A DNA stretch of 64,000 bases from Bryobacteraceae bacterium. GTDB taxonomy: Bacteria; Acidobacteriota; Terriglobia; Bryobacterales; Bryobacteraceae. This document shows positions 18,166-27,662 of this stretch, piece by piece. The position numbers were made by a program, and so were the translations under genes. Position 1 is the first letter of the stretch, and each line of letters opens with the position of its first letter. Where the stretch lies: assembly GCA_023384675.1 (NCBI GenBank), contig JAHDVK010000005.1, positions 62,001 to 126,000 of the forward strand. The letters are read 5' to 3'. Below the pieces are notes generated by a model. That model saw only the letters and a program-made list of their open reading frames with translations, was not told where the DNA came from and searched no databases.

Positions 18166-20847
18166 ATGCAATTGGAAAAAGTCTATGAGCCTCAGCGGTT
18201 TGAGCCGCATTGGGCCCAGTATTGGATCGAGCGCGGCTACTTTCACGCCCCCAGCGAACCTGATCCCGCGAAGCCCATTTTCTGCCTCGTCATCCCGCCC
18301 CCCAACGTCACCGGTTCGCTCCACATCGGCCACATGCTCGAGCACACCGAAATCGACGTCACGGTTCGCTGGCATCGAATGAAGGGCGACCAGACCCTCT
18401 GGCTCCCCGGCACCGACCACGCGGGCATCGCCACCCAGATGGTCGTCGAACGCCACCTGCGCGAGTCCCAGAACATCACCCGCCACGACCTGGGCCGCGA
18501 AGAATTCGAACGCCGCGTCTGGCAGTGGAAGGACCAGTACGGCAACACCATCCTCCAGCAGATGCAGCGCATCGGCGATTCCTGCGACTGGTCCCGCAAC
18601 CGCTTCACCCTCGACGAAGGCCTCTCCCGCGCGGTTCGCGAAGCCTTCGTCCGCCTCCACAGAAACGGCTTCATCTACCGCGGCGCCTACATGGTGAACT
18701 GGTGCCCGAGTTGCTCCACCGCCCTGTCGGACCTCGAAGTGGTCCACGAAGAGACCCAGGGCAACCTCTGGCACATCCGCTATCCCGTCGCCGGCCATCC
18801 CGGCCGGCATCTCACCGTCGCCACCACGCGGCCCGAAACCATGCTCGGCGACACCGGCGTTGCCATCCATCCTTCCGACGAACGCTACCTCGACCTGCAC
18901 GGCGCGGAAGTCGACCTGCCGCTCACCGGGCGCCGCATACCCGTCGTTTGCGACGAAGTCGCCGATCCCGAATTCGGCACCGGCGCCGTGAAACTCACTC
19001 CTGCCCACGACCCCAACGACTTCGAAGCCGGAAAACGCCAGAACCTGCCGCATGTGGCCGTCATCGGCAAGGACGGCAAAATGACCGCCGAAGCCGGCGC
19101 CGCCTACGCGGGCCTCGACCGCTTCGAGGCGCGCAAAATGGTGCTCGCAGACCTCGACGCGCAAGGTCTGCTCGCCGCGACCACCCCACACACGCTCCCG
19201 GTGAGCAAGTGCCAGCGCTGTAAGACGGTCGTCGAGCCGCTCGTCTCCGAACAGTGGTTCTGCCGCATGCGGACGCTGGCCGACAACGCTATCCAAGCCG
19301 TCGAGGACGGCCGCACTGTCTTCGTTCCCGAGAACTGGTCGAAAACCTACTTCGAGTGGATGCGCAATATCCGCGACTGGTGCATCTCGCGCCAACTCTG
19401 GTGGGGCCATCGCATCCCGGCCTGGCATTGCGCAGACTGCGGCGAAATCACAGTTTCCCGCGAAGACCCCGCCGCCTGCGCCCATTGTTCCTCCGCGAAT
19501 ATCCGCCAGGATTCCGACGTTCTCGACACCTGGTTTTCCTCCGGATTATGGCCTTTTTCCACGCTCGGCTGGCCCGATCCAACTCCAGAAATGGAAGCCT
19601 ATTATCCCAATTCTCTGCTCATCACCGGATTCGATATTCTTTTTTTCTGGGTGGCCCGGATGATGATGCTTGGCCTCGAAATGACGGGCAAAGTGCCCTT
19701 CCGCACCGTCTATATCCATGGCCTCGTCCGCGACGCCGAGCGCCAGAAGATGTCCAAGACGAAGGGCAATACCATCGATCCGCTTATCGTCACGGAGCAG
19801 TACGGCACTGATGCCGTCCGCTTCGCACTGCTGCGCGGCGCCGCCCCCGGCACCGATATCGTGCTCAGCGAGGAGCGCATGGTCAGCTCCCGCGCCTTTG
19901 CTAACAAGATCTGGAACGCCGCCCGCTTCATCTTCCTCCAGATGGAAAAGCTGGGCGTCGAAAGACTATCGCTTAATAGCGCCCCAGCGCCGGCGGAAAC
20001 CCTCGAGGACCAGTGGATTTATCATCGCCTCAACGAAACCACCGCGCGCATTCATAAAGCCCAGGAAAATTATCGCTATCACGAAGTGGTCGATCTGCTT
20101 TACGGCTTTTTCTGGGATGAATTCTGCGACTGGTATGTCGAGCTGAAAAAGCTCCGCATCAATACCGCCGCTACCCCTGAAGCGGCCCACGCCCACCTCG
20201 ACCATCTCCTCCGCGTCTTTGAAACCGCACTCCGCCTGCTCCATCCCGTCATGCCGTTTCTCACCGAGGAACTCTGGCAGCGGCTGGTGGAAAAGGCCGA
20301 AAACACCGCCGAATCCATCTGCCTAGCCGCCTTCCCGCAGGCAGGACAGACAACAATTGCGGCCCTTCAGGGTGAACTGGCAGCCACTTCCTTCGACATT
20401 CTTAAAGAAATAGTAGTCATTTCGCGGGCATCACGCTCGGACAATCAGATCGATCCGAAGCTCCGGCTGTCAGCTTGGATTGAGACTGACGACGAAATCG
20501 TGCTTGCGCTCCTTAGAGATGAATCTAAGACGATTGAGCACCTCACCAACTGCACATTTGCGGTCAACCCTTCCGGGTTGCTTAGAAAAGCGGGGGCACG
20601 AATGGAAACGAAGCGATTTGCGATCACCCTAGACTTGCCTGACTTGATTCTCGAAACCCGTAAGGCGCGTTTGATCAAGGAGATCGCAGAGTTGGAGAAG
20701 GTTATCTCCAGAAGCCACGCCCAGCTCAACAGTGGGAAATTCATCGAACGCGCTCCGCTAGGGGTTGTTGTGCAGATGAAAGAGAAATTAGCTGATTACG
20801 AGGCACAACTCTCGAAATCCCGCACAGCACTGGACGAGTTATCCTGA
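18166..20847 (+). CDS. valS: Valyl-tRNA synthetase
   Basis: Class I synthetase charging tRNA-Val. HIGH motif in PPPNVTGSLHIGHMLEH, CP1 editing domain (about 180-340), DWCISRQLWWGHRIPAW, a zinc-like insertion (CADCGEITV, CAHC), the KMSKS motif in QKMSKTKGN, the anticodon-binding helical domain, and a C-terminal coiled coil (ELEKVISRSHAQLNSGKFIERAP). 893 residues, full length. The last ~450 bp are visibly less GC-rich than the rest of the gene. TGATG overlap with nadC means the two are translationally coupled. Confidence 0.96.
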   Translation: MQLEKVYEPQRFEPHWAQYWIERGYFHAPSEPDPAKPIFCLVIPPPNVTGSLHIGHMLEHTEIDVTVRWHRMKGDQTLWLPGTDHAGIATQMVVERHLRESQNITRHDLGREEFERRVWQWKDQYGNTILQQMQRIGDSCDWSRNRFTLDEGLSRAVREAFVRLHRNGFIYRGAYMVNWCPSCSTALSDLEVVHEETQGNLWHIRYPVAGHPGRHLTVATTRPETMLGDTGVAIHPSDERYLDLHGAEVDLPLTGRRIPVVCDEVADPEFGTGAVKLTPAHDPNDFEAGKRQNLPHVAVIGKDGKMTAEAGAAYAGLDRFEARKMVLADLDAQGLLAATTPHTLPVSKCQRCKTVVEPLVSEQWFCRMRTLADNAIQAVEDGRTVFVPENWSKTYFEWMRNIRDWCISRQLWWGHRIPAWHCADCGEITVSREDPAACAHCSSANIRQDSDVLDTWFSSGLWPFSTLGWPDPTPEMEAYYPNSLLITGFDILFFWVARMMMLGLEMTGKVPFRTVYIHGLVRDAERQKMSKTKGNTIDPLIVTEQYGTDAVRFALLRGAAPGTDIVLSEERMVSSRAFANKIWNAARFIFLQMEKLGVERLSLNSAPAPAETLEDQWIYHRLNETTARIHKAQENYRYHEVVDLLYGFFWDEFCDWYVELKKLRINTAATPEAAHAHLDHLLRVFETALRLLHPVMPFLTEELWQRLVEKAENTAESICLAAFPQAGQTTIAALQGELAATSFDILKEIVVISRASRSDNQIDPKLRLSAWIETDDEIVLALLRDESKTIEHLTNCTFAVNPSGLLRKAGARMETKRFAITLDLPDLILETRKARLIKEIAELEKVISRSHAQLNSGKFIERAPLGVVVQMKEKLADYEAQLSKSRTALDELS

Positions 20848-21710
20848 TGTTCGACATCGATCACCCCGAAATCACCGCGCTGGTGGAGGCCGCCCTTGCC
20901 GAGGACATCGGCGCGGGCGACATCACCACCGAACTGACCGTGCCCGCCAGCGCCCGTGCCACCGGAGCCTTCCACGCCAAGGAACCCCTCGTCGTCGCGG
21001 GCGTCGAACTCCTGCACACGATCTATTCACTTCGCGGCCCTGTCGATTCGCTCGAAATCGTCGCCCCTTCGGGCACACAGGTTGCTGCGGGCGCCTGCCT
21101 GGCCCGCGTCGCCGGACCGGCGCGCACTTTGCTGAGCTGCGAGCGCGTTTCGCTCAATTTCATGCAGCGTCTTTCGGGCGTCGCCACCATGGCCCGCCGC
21201 TTCGCTAATGAAGTAGCCGGGACCGGCTGTAAGATTCTCGACACCCGCAAAACCACCCCCGGCTTCCGCCGCCTCGAAAAAATGGCCGCCGCCGCGGGCG
21301 GAGCCACCAACCACCGTCACGGCCTCTTTGACGCCATCCTGATCAAAAATAACCACATCGCCGCCGCCGGCAGCGTCACCGCCGCTCTTGCGGCCGTCCA
21401 TGGCCAACCCCTGCCCGCCGAAATCGAAGTCCGCACGTTGGACGAACTCGACGAAGCCCTCACCGCAGGCGCCACCCGCCTCCTGCTCGACAATCTGACC
21501 CCGGATGAAGCCCGCCAGTGGATCGCCCGGATCGCGGGCCGAGCCTCGGTCGAACTCTCCGGCGGCATCACGCTCGATACCGTCCGCGCCTACGCCGAAG
21601 CCGGGGCTGATTTCGTCTCCTCCGGCGCCATCACCCACTCCGCCCGCGCCATGGACATCCACTTCCGCCTGTCGCTTGCTGAGCCTCTTCCGTCCGGCCA
21701 ACCACGATAG
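20847..21710 (+). CDS. nadC: Nicotinate-nucleotide pyrophosphorylase (quinolinate phosphoribosyltransferase)
   Basis: Converts quinolinate and PRPP to nicotinate mononucleotide in NAD synthesis. Motifs: LAEDIGAGDITTELTVP, SCERVSLNFMQRLSGVAT, ILDTRKTTPGFRRLEKMA (phosphate/quinolinate-binding Arg and Lys), GGATNHRHGLFDAILIKNNHI, EIEVRTLDELDEAL, and VELSGGITLDTVRAYAEAGADFVSSGAIT. 287 residues, normal length. Starts within the stop codon of valS. The NadD-like protein at 3856 could act in the same pathway but is far away. Confidence 0.96.
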   Translation: MFDIDHPEITALVEAALAEDIGAGDITTELTVPASARATGAFHAKEPLVVAGVELLHTIYSLRGPVDSLEIVAPSGTQVAAGACLARVAGPARTLLSCERVSLNFMQRLSGVATMARRFANEVAGTGCKILDTRKTTPGFRRLEKMAAAAGGATNHRHGLFDAILIKNNHIAAAGSVTAALAAVHGQPLPAEIEVRTLDELDEALTAGATRLLLDNLTPDEARQWIARIAGRASVELSGGITLDTVRAYAEAGADFVSSGAITHSARAMDIHFRLSLAEPLPSGQPR

Positions 21711-21919
21711 TCCCGACCGGCACGCAGCCCCGCGCTCCACCACCAACGGCCGCCCACACACAGATCCCGATGTCCCGTCAGCCGGATCACCAGGTCCTTC
21801 AATTGGAAGCAGCCGGTCGGATATACGCCGTCAAGGCTGACGAATCCTCATTGGGAATCAGCCGAAGGGGAATTGGACTCCAGCCCCGAAGGAGATGCAC
21901 TCTGGCCGCCTCTCGGTGC

Positions 21920-21928
21920 TGCTAGCAT
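21920..21928 (+). promoter_or_regulatory. Extended -10 promoter element of the lipocalin-like gene
   Basis: TGCTAGCAT lies 22 nt before the GTG at 21951. The ribosome site AGGGAGG (21934-21940) lies between, about 10 nt from the start. This is the one promoter of the set with a good Shine-Dalgarno. Confidence 0.4.
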
Positions 21929-21950
21929 CCGATAGGGAGGATGCAGACTG

Positions 21951-22382
21951 GTGCAGAGTGCGTTGATTGGGACGTGGCGATTGGTCGCGATGGAGTCCAG
22001 GGCGGCTGACGGACAGATCAGCCGGCCTTTCGGAGAGAATCCCACAGGCCTGCTGATCTATAGCGCTGACGGTTTTATGGCCGTATCGGTCATGGGCGCA
22101 GGCAGGGAGCACTTCACCTCCGGGGATTTGCGGGGTGGCACGCCAGAGGAGAAGGCTGGTGCGGTTGGCTCCTATCTCAGCTACAGCGGGAGCTACGACG
22201 TGCTGCCGGACAGAGTGGTTCACCACGTCGAAGTAAGTCTGCTGCCAAACTGGTGCGGCACCCGTCAGGAGCGGTTCTTCGAACTGCACGACGACCGGCT
22301 TGTGCTCCGGACTCCTCAGATGGTGATGGCCGGCCTTGAGTGCACTACCGTTCTCACTTGGCGGCGCGCTCGGCCTGCCTGA
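21951..22382 (+). CDS. Lipocalin-like domain protein
   Basis: A 143-residue soluble protein of the bacterial lipocalin-like type: LIGTWRLVAMESRAADGQISRPFGENPTGLL at its start (the GTWRL...G...P.G.L pattern), ADGFMAVSVM, YSGSYDVLPDRVVHHVEVSL, and a closing strand TVLTWRRA. Such small beta-barrels are common in soil bacteria and probably bind a small ligand; the ligand is unknown. GTG start with AGGGAGG 10 nt upstream. No partner genes. Confidence 0.75.
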   Translation: MQSALIGTWRLVAMESRAADGQISRPFGENPTGLLIYSADGFMAVSVMGAGREHFTSGDLRGGTPEEKAGAVGSYLSYSGSYDVLPDRVVHHVEVSLLPNWCGTRQERFFELHDDRLVLRTPQMVMAGLECTTVLTWRRARPA

Positions 22383-22430
22383 GGCGGCATGAGACTCAGG
22401 GCTTTTGATGAAGACTTATTGCAGAACAAG

Positions 22431-22483
22431 GCCGAAAAGCCGGATATGCGTCATCCGGCATTGCTTCTAAGCGGCTTTTCGGC
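22431..22483. repeat. 12 bp perfect inverted repeat with nested smaller hairpin
   Basis: GCCGAAAAGCCG (22431-22442) pairs with CGGCTTTTCGGC (22472-22483) around 29 nt. Inside and partly overlapping the left arm, GCCGGAT (22439-22445) pairs with ATCCGGC (22453-22459) around 7 nt. The two pairings compete for the same bases, so they are mutually exclusive in part. No T-run follows, so it is not a classical terminator. Confidence 0.7.
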
Positions 22484-22743
22484 ATCATTGGCCGCCCGCA
22501 TCAGGGCGTCGCTTCAGCGGCAGCCGGCGCCTTCCGCGGTTCGCCTTCACTATAAATGGTGATCGGCCGCGGCCAGCGGATCGAGCGCAGGCAGGCTGCT
22601 GACCATCCCTTTCGCCGGCTGTACCTCGGGGTGTGCGGCCAGGTGTCGCTTACCACTCGGCAGACATGCAGCCGCCTATTGGCCGCCGAGGCCGTATCGT
22701 AGCCTTCAGACGGAGGATAGCTGCTTTGTTGAGGCGGCGGCGG

Positions 22744-22765
22744 CACGAAGCCCGCAGGCTTCGTG
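22744..22765. repeat. 9 bp perfect hairpin upstream of padR
   Basis: CACGAAGCC, loop CGCA, GGCTTCGTG. GC-rich and compact, with no T-run. It lies about 80 bp upstream of the padR start; a role in transcription stop or in mRNA structure is possible. Confidence 0.6.
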
Positions 22766-22818
22766 ATGGGCTTTCACGCCCATCCTTCGCCGGCAGTTGC
22801 CGCGAATTTGCATTTACG

Positions 22819-22836
22819 ATGATCGTTGACGATAAT
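22819..22836 (+). promoter_or_regulatory. Candidate PadR autoregulatory operator
   Basis: ATGATCGTTGACGATAAT is an 18 bp near-palindrome (ATCGT-TG-ACGAT core, one mismatch in the outer arms) lying 10 bp before the chosen padR start. Its position fits repression of the PadR-efflux operon by its own first gene. Confidence 0.4.
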
Positions 22837-22845
22837 CATAAAACT

Positions 22846-23184
22846 ATGTCCCAGGAGAACCCGCTGGCTCGCGAGATCCTGCTTGCGTTCTGGAAAGTAC
22901 ACATCCTCCACCATGCCGCCGAGGGGCCCATCTACGGGCAATGGGTGCTGGAGGAGCTGCGCCGGCACGGTTATGACTTGAGCCCTGGCACTCTCTATCC
23001 TCTGCTCAAGCGCATGGAATCTCACGGCTGGCTCTCTTCAAAGGAGAAGGCTGGAATCGGGAAGGCGCATGCGCGGCGTGAATACCGGCTCGCGCCCGCC
23101 GGCCGCAAAGTCCTGAAGCAGTTGCGTGCTCAGGTTGCCGAGCTTCATCACGAGGTGGTGGAGGAACACGGCCATGCGCATTAG
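22846..23184 (+). CDS. PadR-family transcriptional regulator of the efflux operon
   Basis: A 112-residue winged-helix repressor. IYGQWVLEELRRHGYDLSPGTLYPLLKRMESHGWL is the PadR recognition region, followed by the wing AHARREYRLAPAGRKVL. It is a short PadR (subfamily 2-like) with only one C-terminal helix for dimerisation. ATG 22846 is chosen because homology begins shortly after; ATG 22819 is also in frame but would place the palindrome inside the gene. It overlaps the TolC-like gene by 11 bp, so it is very likely the ligand-responsive repressor of this operon. Confidence 0.88.
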   Translation: MSQENPLAREILLAFWKVHILHHAAEGPIYGQWVLEELRRHGYDLSPGTLYPLLKRMESHGWLSSKEKAGIGKAHARREYRLAPAGRKVLKQLRAQVAELHHEVVEEHGHAH

Positions 23185-24523
23185 CGCCTTGGTGCTGGCG
23201 CTCTGCACGGCCCTGCCCGCGACGCCTCAATGGACTCTGCCTGAGGTGGTCCGCCGAGCTGGCCAACGCAATCCCGGCGTGAACGCCGCTCTGGAACAGG
23301 CGGCCGCAGCGGCATCCGGTGTTCGTCTTGCCCGCACGGCGTGGCTGCCGCAGGGCGACGTACTGGGCCAGTTCAACGGGGCCACACGTAACAACGTGTT
23401 TGGAATGCTGTTACCGCAGCGTGTGATCGCGCCGATCTCCGGCCCTCCGGTCGCGGAAAGCAGCGCCAGCATGGTCTTCGGTACGGCCGCCGGCGTGCTT
23501 GTTTCCTGGGAGCCGTTCGACCTCGGCCAGCGCGCCGCGCGCCTCGCCGCTGCTGATGCCGAACGCCGGCGCGCCGAGCGCAGCCTCTCACGCGAACGTT
23601 TCGAGATCGAAGCGGCCGCCGCGGACGCGTACTTCTCCATTGTTGCTGCTGATCAACTCGTCACAGCCGCGCGCGCGGGGCTGGACCGCGCCAAAGCACT
23701 TGAACTCGTCACCACAAGACTCGCCGAAGCCGGCCTCAAGCCTGGCGCTGATGCCGCCCGCGCCCGCGCCGAGCGCGCCACCGCCGAAGCGGCTGTCATT
23801 CAGGCCGAGCAAGCCGCCCGCGTCGCGCGCGCCGCTCTCACCGGCATCACCGGCGATGAACCCGTCGAAGTGAAGCCTCAGGCCCAGCGTCTGCTGGGCC
23901 CCGCCGGAGTCTTTGCCGCTTCCGCCGCCGCGCACCCGCGCCGCGCCGAGCAGCAGGCTGCCGCCGCCGCGGCCGACGCCCGCCGTCACGAACTCGCCGT
24001 CGCCTGGCGTCCCCGGTTTGAACTCCAGGGTTCACTCTACGGCCGTGGCACCGGAGCCAATTTCGACCAGACCGCCAGCCGCCCGCCTCAGGGCCTCTAT
24101 CCCAACTTCTATAACTGGGGCCTTGGCTTCACCGTCACCTTCCCCTTCCTCGACCGCCCGGCCAACCGCGCCCGCCACGAAGCCGAAGGCCACCGCGCCG
24201 CGGCCGAAACCGCGCGGCTCCGCAAGGTCGAACTCGAACTGAAAGCACAGGTGGAGACGGCCCGCGCCACGGTGGAAGCGGCCGAACGCCTCACCGCCAC
24301 AACGCCGGTCCAACTCGAAGCCGCGCGCGCCGCGCACGAACAGGCCCAGGTCCGTTACCGCTCGGGCCTCACCGGCATCGTGGAGGTCGCCGACGCGCAG
24401 CGGCAACTCGCTCAGGCTGAAATCGACGACTCGCTCGCCCGCCTCGGCGTCTGGCGCGCTCTGCTTGCGCTCGCCACCGCGCAGGGCGATCTCACCCCAT
24501 TCCTGGAAGCTGTGGAACGCTGA
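23174..24523 (+). CDS. TolC-family outer-membrane efflux protein
   Basis: A 449-residue outer membrane factor with signal peptide MRISALVLALCTALPATPQ. Long Ala/Arg/Glu-rich helices form the periplasmic barrel in two structural repeats (TLPEVVRRAGQRNPGVNAALEQ at the start of repeat 1; QAQVRYRSGLTGIVEVADAQ near the end of repeat 2, a typical TolC motif). It would form the exit duct for the RND pump encoded next. It overlaps padR at the 5' end and lies 1 bp before the RND gene. Confidence 0.9.
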   Translation: MRISALVLALCTALPATPQWTLPEVVRRAGQRNPGVNAALEQAAAAASGVRLARTAWLPQGDVLGQFNGATRNNVFGMLLPQRVIAPISGPPVAESSASMVFGTAAGVLVSWEPFDLGQRAARLAAADAERRRAERSLSRERFEIEAAAADAYFSIVAADQLVTAARAGLDRAKALELVTTRLAEAGLKPGADAARARAERATAEAAVIQAEQAARVARAALTGITGDEPVEVKPQAQRLLGPAGVFAASAAAHPRRAEQQAAAAAADARRHELAVAWRPRFELQGSLYGRGTGANFDQTASRPPQGLYPNFYNWGLGFTVTFPFLDRPANRARHEAEGHRAAAETARLRKVELELKAQVETARATVEAAERLTATTPVQLEAARAAHEQAQVRYRSGLTGIVEVADAQRQLAQAEIDDSLARLGVWRALLALATAQGDLTPFLEAVER

Positions 24524-24524
24524 C

Positions 24525-27500
24525 ATGAGACTCGTCCGCTTCGCCCTCCGCCGCCCCATCACCATCGTCATCGCTGTGCTGGCCATCGCGTTCTTCAGCA
24601 TGCTTGCGATCCAGCGCATGCCCGTGGATATCTTTCCCCAGCTGGGCGCGCCGACCATCTATATCGCGCAACCCTACGGCGGCATGACACCGACGCAGAT
24701 GGAAGGCTTCCTGACGTATTACTACGAGTACCACCTGCTCTATGTCACCGGCATTCGCAATGTCGAATCGCGCAGCATTCAGGGCGGTTCTCTGATCAAG
24801 TGCACGTTCCATCGCGACACCGATATGTCCTCAGCGCTGGCTGACGTAGTCGCCGCCACCACGCGATCGCGATCATTCATGCCGCCCGGCACGGTGCCCG
24901 CGTTCATCACGCGCTTCGATGCGGGCAGTGTCGCCGTCGGCCAGCTTGTCTTCCGTAGCGAAACCCGCGGCACAGGCGAGATGCAGGACATCGCCATCAA
25001 TCGTGTGCGGCCTTTGTTCGCCACGCTGGAAGGCGTCTCCGCGCCCCCGCCCTTTGGCGGCGCGGCGAAGACCGTTGTTCTTCGCCTTGACCCCGACAAA
25101 CTCCGCCAGTACCGCGTCTCGCCCGAGGAGGCAATCGAAGCGTCTTTACGCGGCAGTACCGTGATGCCCGCAGGCAATATGCGCGTCGGCGATCAAAACC
25201 TGTTCGCGGTCACGAACGCCACACTCGCCGGCGCCGTCGATGGGCTGCTCGAAGCGCCCATCAAAGCGGGCGCCAACCCCGCCGTCTACCTGCGCGACCT
25301 CGGCACGATCGAGGTCGGCACCGATATCGTCACCGGCTACGCCCACGTCAACGGCATCCGCACGGTGTACATCCCAGTCACGAAACGAGCCGACGCCTCC
25401 ACGCTGCGCGTCATCGAGCGCGTCAAAGCAGCCATGCCCGAAATGCAGGCCGCCGTCCCCGAGGACGTCACTGTCTCGCTCGAATTCGACCAATCCCGCT
25501 ACGTCGCTTCCGCCATTCGCAACCTTGTCACCGAAGCCTGGCTCGGCGCGCTGCTTACGGGCATCGCCGTGCTGCTGTTCCTGCGCGACTGGCGCGGCGC
25601 GCTCGTCGTCATCACCACCATCCCCGCCGCCTTGCTCTCCGCCGTCGTCTGCCTGTGGGCCACCGGCCAGACCATCAACATCATGACGCTCGCCGGACTT
25701 GCCCTCGCCGTCGGCATCCTTGTCGACGAGGCCACGGTCGAAATCGAGAACATTCACGCGCATCTCGCTTCGGGCCTCAGCCGCGCGCGCTCCGTGCTCG
25801 ATGCGTGTAAGAAGACTGCCGTGCCGCGCCTGCTCGCCATGGTCGCCATCCTCAGCGTCTTCGTGCCTGCGTTTCTGATGGAGGGCGTCGTGCGGCAGTT
25901 GTTCGTCCCGCTGGCTCTCGCCGTCGGCTTCGCGATGATCTCGTCATACCTGCTGTCCAGTTCACTTGTGCCGGTGATGTCGATATGGCTCCTGCGTAAA
26001 GGCAGCGGCCACGCGGAGGACACGCGGCTGGGCCGTGTCTATGGCGGCTATGTCGATCGCGTCGTCTCCGCCCGCTGGATTGTCGCCGGCGTCTACACCG
26101 TCACCGCCGTCGTTTTCCTCGCTCTACTCGCTCCGCGCCTTGGCCAGGAGGTCTTCCCGCAGTCCGGCGACAACTTCCTCCAACTTCGTATTCGCGCCAG
26201 GGATGGCGCGCGCGTCGAACGAGCGGAGCAGGAAGTCCTCCGCGCCCTTGCCATCATTGAAGAAGAGGCCGGAAAGGAGCACGTCGCCATCTCCACTTCC
26301 TTTGTCGGCACGCCCCCCTCAGCCAACCCCGTCAACATGATTCACCTGTTTAACGCAGGGCAGCACGAAGGGCTGCTCAAGGTGGAGCTTCGCCGCGAAG
26401 CTCCCCTCCAGGGCGAACCCTTGCGCGAACGCCTCCGTGCGCGCTTCGCGAAAGATCTGCCCGGCGCTGACGTTCGCTTCGAGCCTGGCGACATCGTCGG
26501 CCAGGTGATGAGCTTCGGCGCACCCACGCCAATCGAAGTTGCCGTGCAGGGGGCCAGCATTGCCAACAATCGCGCCCACGCCGAAAAGCTCCACGCCGAA
26601 CTCTCGAAGCTCGACATTCTCCGCGACATTCAGTACGAACAGGCGCTCGACTACCCCGCCATCGACGTCGAAATCGACCGCATCCGCGCCGCCCAATACG
26701 GCCTGACCATGGAATCCGTCGCCCGGTCCATGGTCGCCGCCACCTCCTCTTCCCGCTTCATCCAGCCGAATTACTGGCGCGATCCCGGCTCCGGCAACGC
26801 CTTCCAGATCCAGGTTGAAATCCCTTATCAGCGCATGGATTCGCTCGATGAACTCCGCCGCCTGCCTGTCATGCGGAACGGCGCCGCCCGCCCGCTGCTT
26901 TCAGATGTCGCCACCATCAAACCCGCCACCGCGCCCGGCATCGTCGAACGCAACAACATGCAGCGCGTCGTCAGCATCACCGCCAACCTGCACGGCGTCG
27001 CGCTCGGCGAAGCCGCCCGCCAGGTCGACGCCGCCATTGCGCGCGCCGGCGAACCACCCCGCGGCGCGAAGGTGGTTCTGCGTGGCCAACTCCCGCCCTT
27101 CGAGGAGACCGCCTCGAGCCTCACCTTCGGCGTCGCGCTCTCGCTCGTCACCATCTTCCTGCTGCTCTCGGCCTACTTCCAATCGCCGCGCCTCGGCCTG
27201 GCGATCCTCTCCACCACGCCCGGCGTGCTCGCCGGCGTCACTCTCATGCTGCTCATCACCGGCACGACGCTCAACGTGCAGTCCTTCCTCGGCACGATCA
27301 TGGCCACCGGCATCGCCGCCGCGAACGCCATCCTGCTTTGTTCGTTCGCCGAATACGAACGCCGCGCCGGCGTGGACCCGCTCGAAGCCGCGCGCCGCGG
27401 CTCGAAGGGCCGCCTGCGTCCCATTCTCATGACCGCCACTGCCATGACACTGGGCATGGTGCCGATCGCCCTCGGCCTCGGCGAAGGCGGCGCTCAAACC

Positions 27501-27662
27501 GCGCCCCTCGGCCGCGCCGTCATCGGCGGGCTGATTGGCGCAACCGCCGCCACGTTGACCGTCCTGCCCGCGGTCTACGCGATTCTCATGCGCGGCGCGC
27601 GCGCCCACTCGGCCTCACTCGATCCCGAAGACCCGGAGAGTCTCTACCATGAAGCTGTCTAG
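24525..27662 (+). CDS. RND-family efflux pump inner-membrane permease
   Basis: A 1045-residue proton-driven exporter. N-terminal FALRRPITIVIAVLAIAFF, then RMPVDIFPQLGAPTIYI, which are signature RND sequences. Twelve transmembrane helices surround two large periplasmic loops. TM4 carries GILVDEATVEIEN with a single relay Asp followed by Glu, where AcrB has two Asp. The C-terminal half has ATGIAAANAILLCSFAEYE and GSKGRLRPILMTATAMTLG. The substrate is not readable; sequence style is HAE/MexF-like rather than a clear metal exporter. ATG 24525 chosen, 1 bp after the TolC-like stop. Confidence 0.92.
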   Translation: MRLVRFALRRPITIVIAVLAIAFFSMLAIQRMPVDIFPQLGAPTIYIAQPYGGMTPTQMEGFLTYYYEYHLLYVTGIRNVESRSIQGGSLIKCTFHRDTDMSSALADVVAATTRSRSFMPPGTVPAFITRFDAGSVAVGQLVFRSETRGTGEMQDIAINRVRPLFATLEGVSAPPPFGGAAKTVVLRLDPDKLRQYRVSPEEAIEASLRGSTVMPAGNMRVGDQNLFAVTNATLAGAVDGLLEAPIKAGANPAVYLRDLGTIEVGTDIVTGYAHVNGIRTVYIPVTKRADASTLRVIERVKAAMPEMQAAVPEDVTVSLEFDQSRYVASAIRNLVTEAWLGALLTGIAVLLFLRDWRGALVVITTIPAALLSAVVCLWATGQTINIMTLAGLALAVGILVDEATVEIENIHAHLASGLSRARSVLDACKKTAVPRLLAMVAILSVFVPAFLMEGVVRQLFVPLALAVGFAMISSYLLSSSLVPVMSIWLLRKGSGHAEDTRLGRVYGGYVDRVVSARWIVAGVYTVTAVVFLALLAPRLGQEVFPQSGDNFLQLRIRARDGARVERAEQEVLRALAIIEEEAGKEHVAISTSFVGTPPSANPVNMIHLFNAGQHEGLLKVELRREAPLQGEPLRERLRARFAKDLPGADVRFEPGDIVGQVMSFGAPTPIEVAVQGASIANNRAHAEKLHAELSKLDILRDIQYEQALDYPAIDVEIDRIRAAQYGLTMESVARSMVAATSSSRFIQPNYWRDPGSGNAFQIQVEIPYQRMDSLDELRRLPVMRNGAARPLLSDVATIKPATAPGIVERNNMQRVVSITANLHGVALGEAARQVDAAIARAGEPPRGAKVVLRGQLPPFEETASSLTFGVALSLVTIFLLLSAYFQSPRLGLAILSTTPGVLAGVTLMLLITGTTLNVQSFLGTIMATGIAAANAILLCSFAEYERRAGVDPLEAARRGSKGRLRPILMTATAMTLGMVPIALGLGEGGAQTAPLGRAVIGGLIGATAATLTVLPAVYAILMRGARAHSASLDPEDPESLYHEAV

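Larger units (their letters stand above)
22383..22818. other. Gene-poor stretch with hairpins, no supported gene
   Basis: About 440 bp between the lipocalin-like gene and padR. Short open frames here lack recognisable domains. The region contains two perfect inverted repeats (22431-22483 and 22744-22765) and is less GC-rich near 22400-22480 than its neighbours. It may be a decayed mobile element or a transcription-stop/regulatory zone. Confidence 0.5.

Noticed and set aside
18154-19485. Long minus-strand frame opposite valS
   Set aside because: Shadow of valS in high-GC DNA; no domain, and composition mirrors the sense codons.
22501-22746. Minus-strand 81-codon frame as a transposase remnant
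   Set aside because: No DDE or helix-turn-helix motif and no terminal repeats matching an IS; not supportable.
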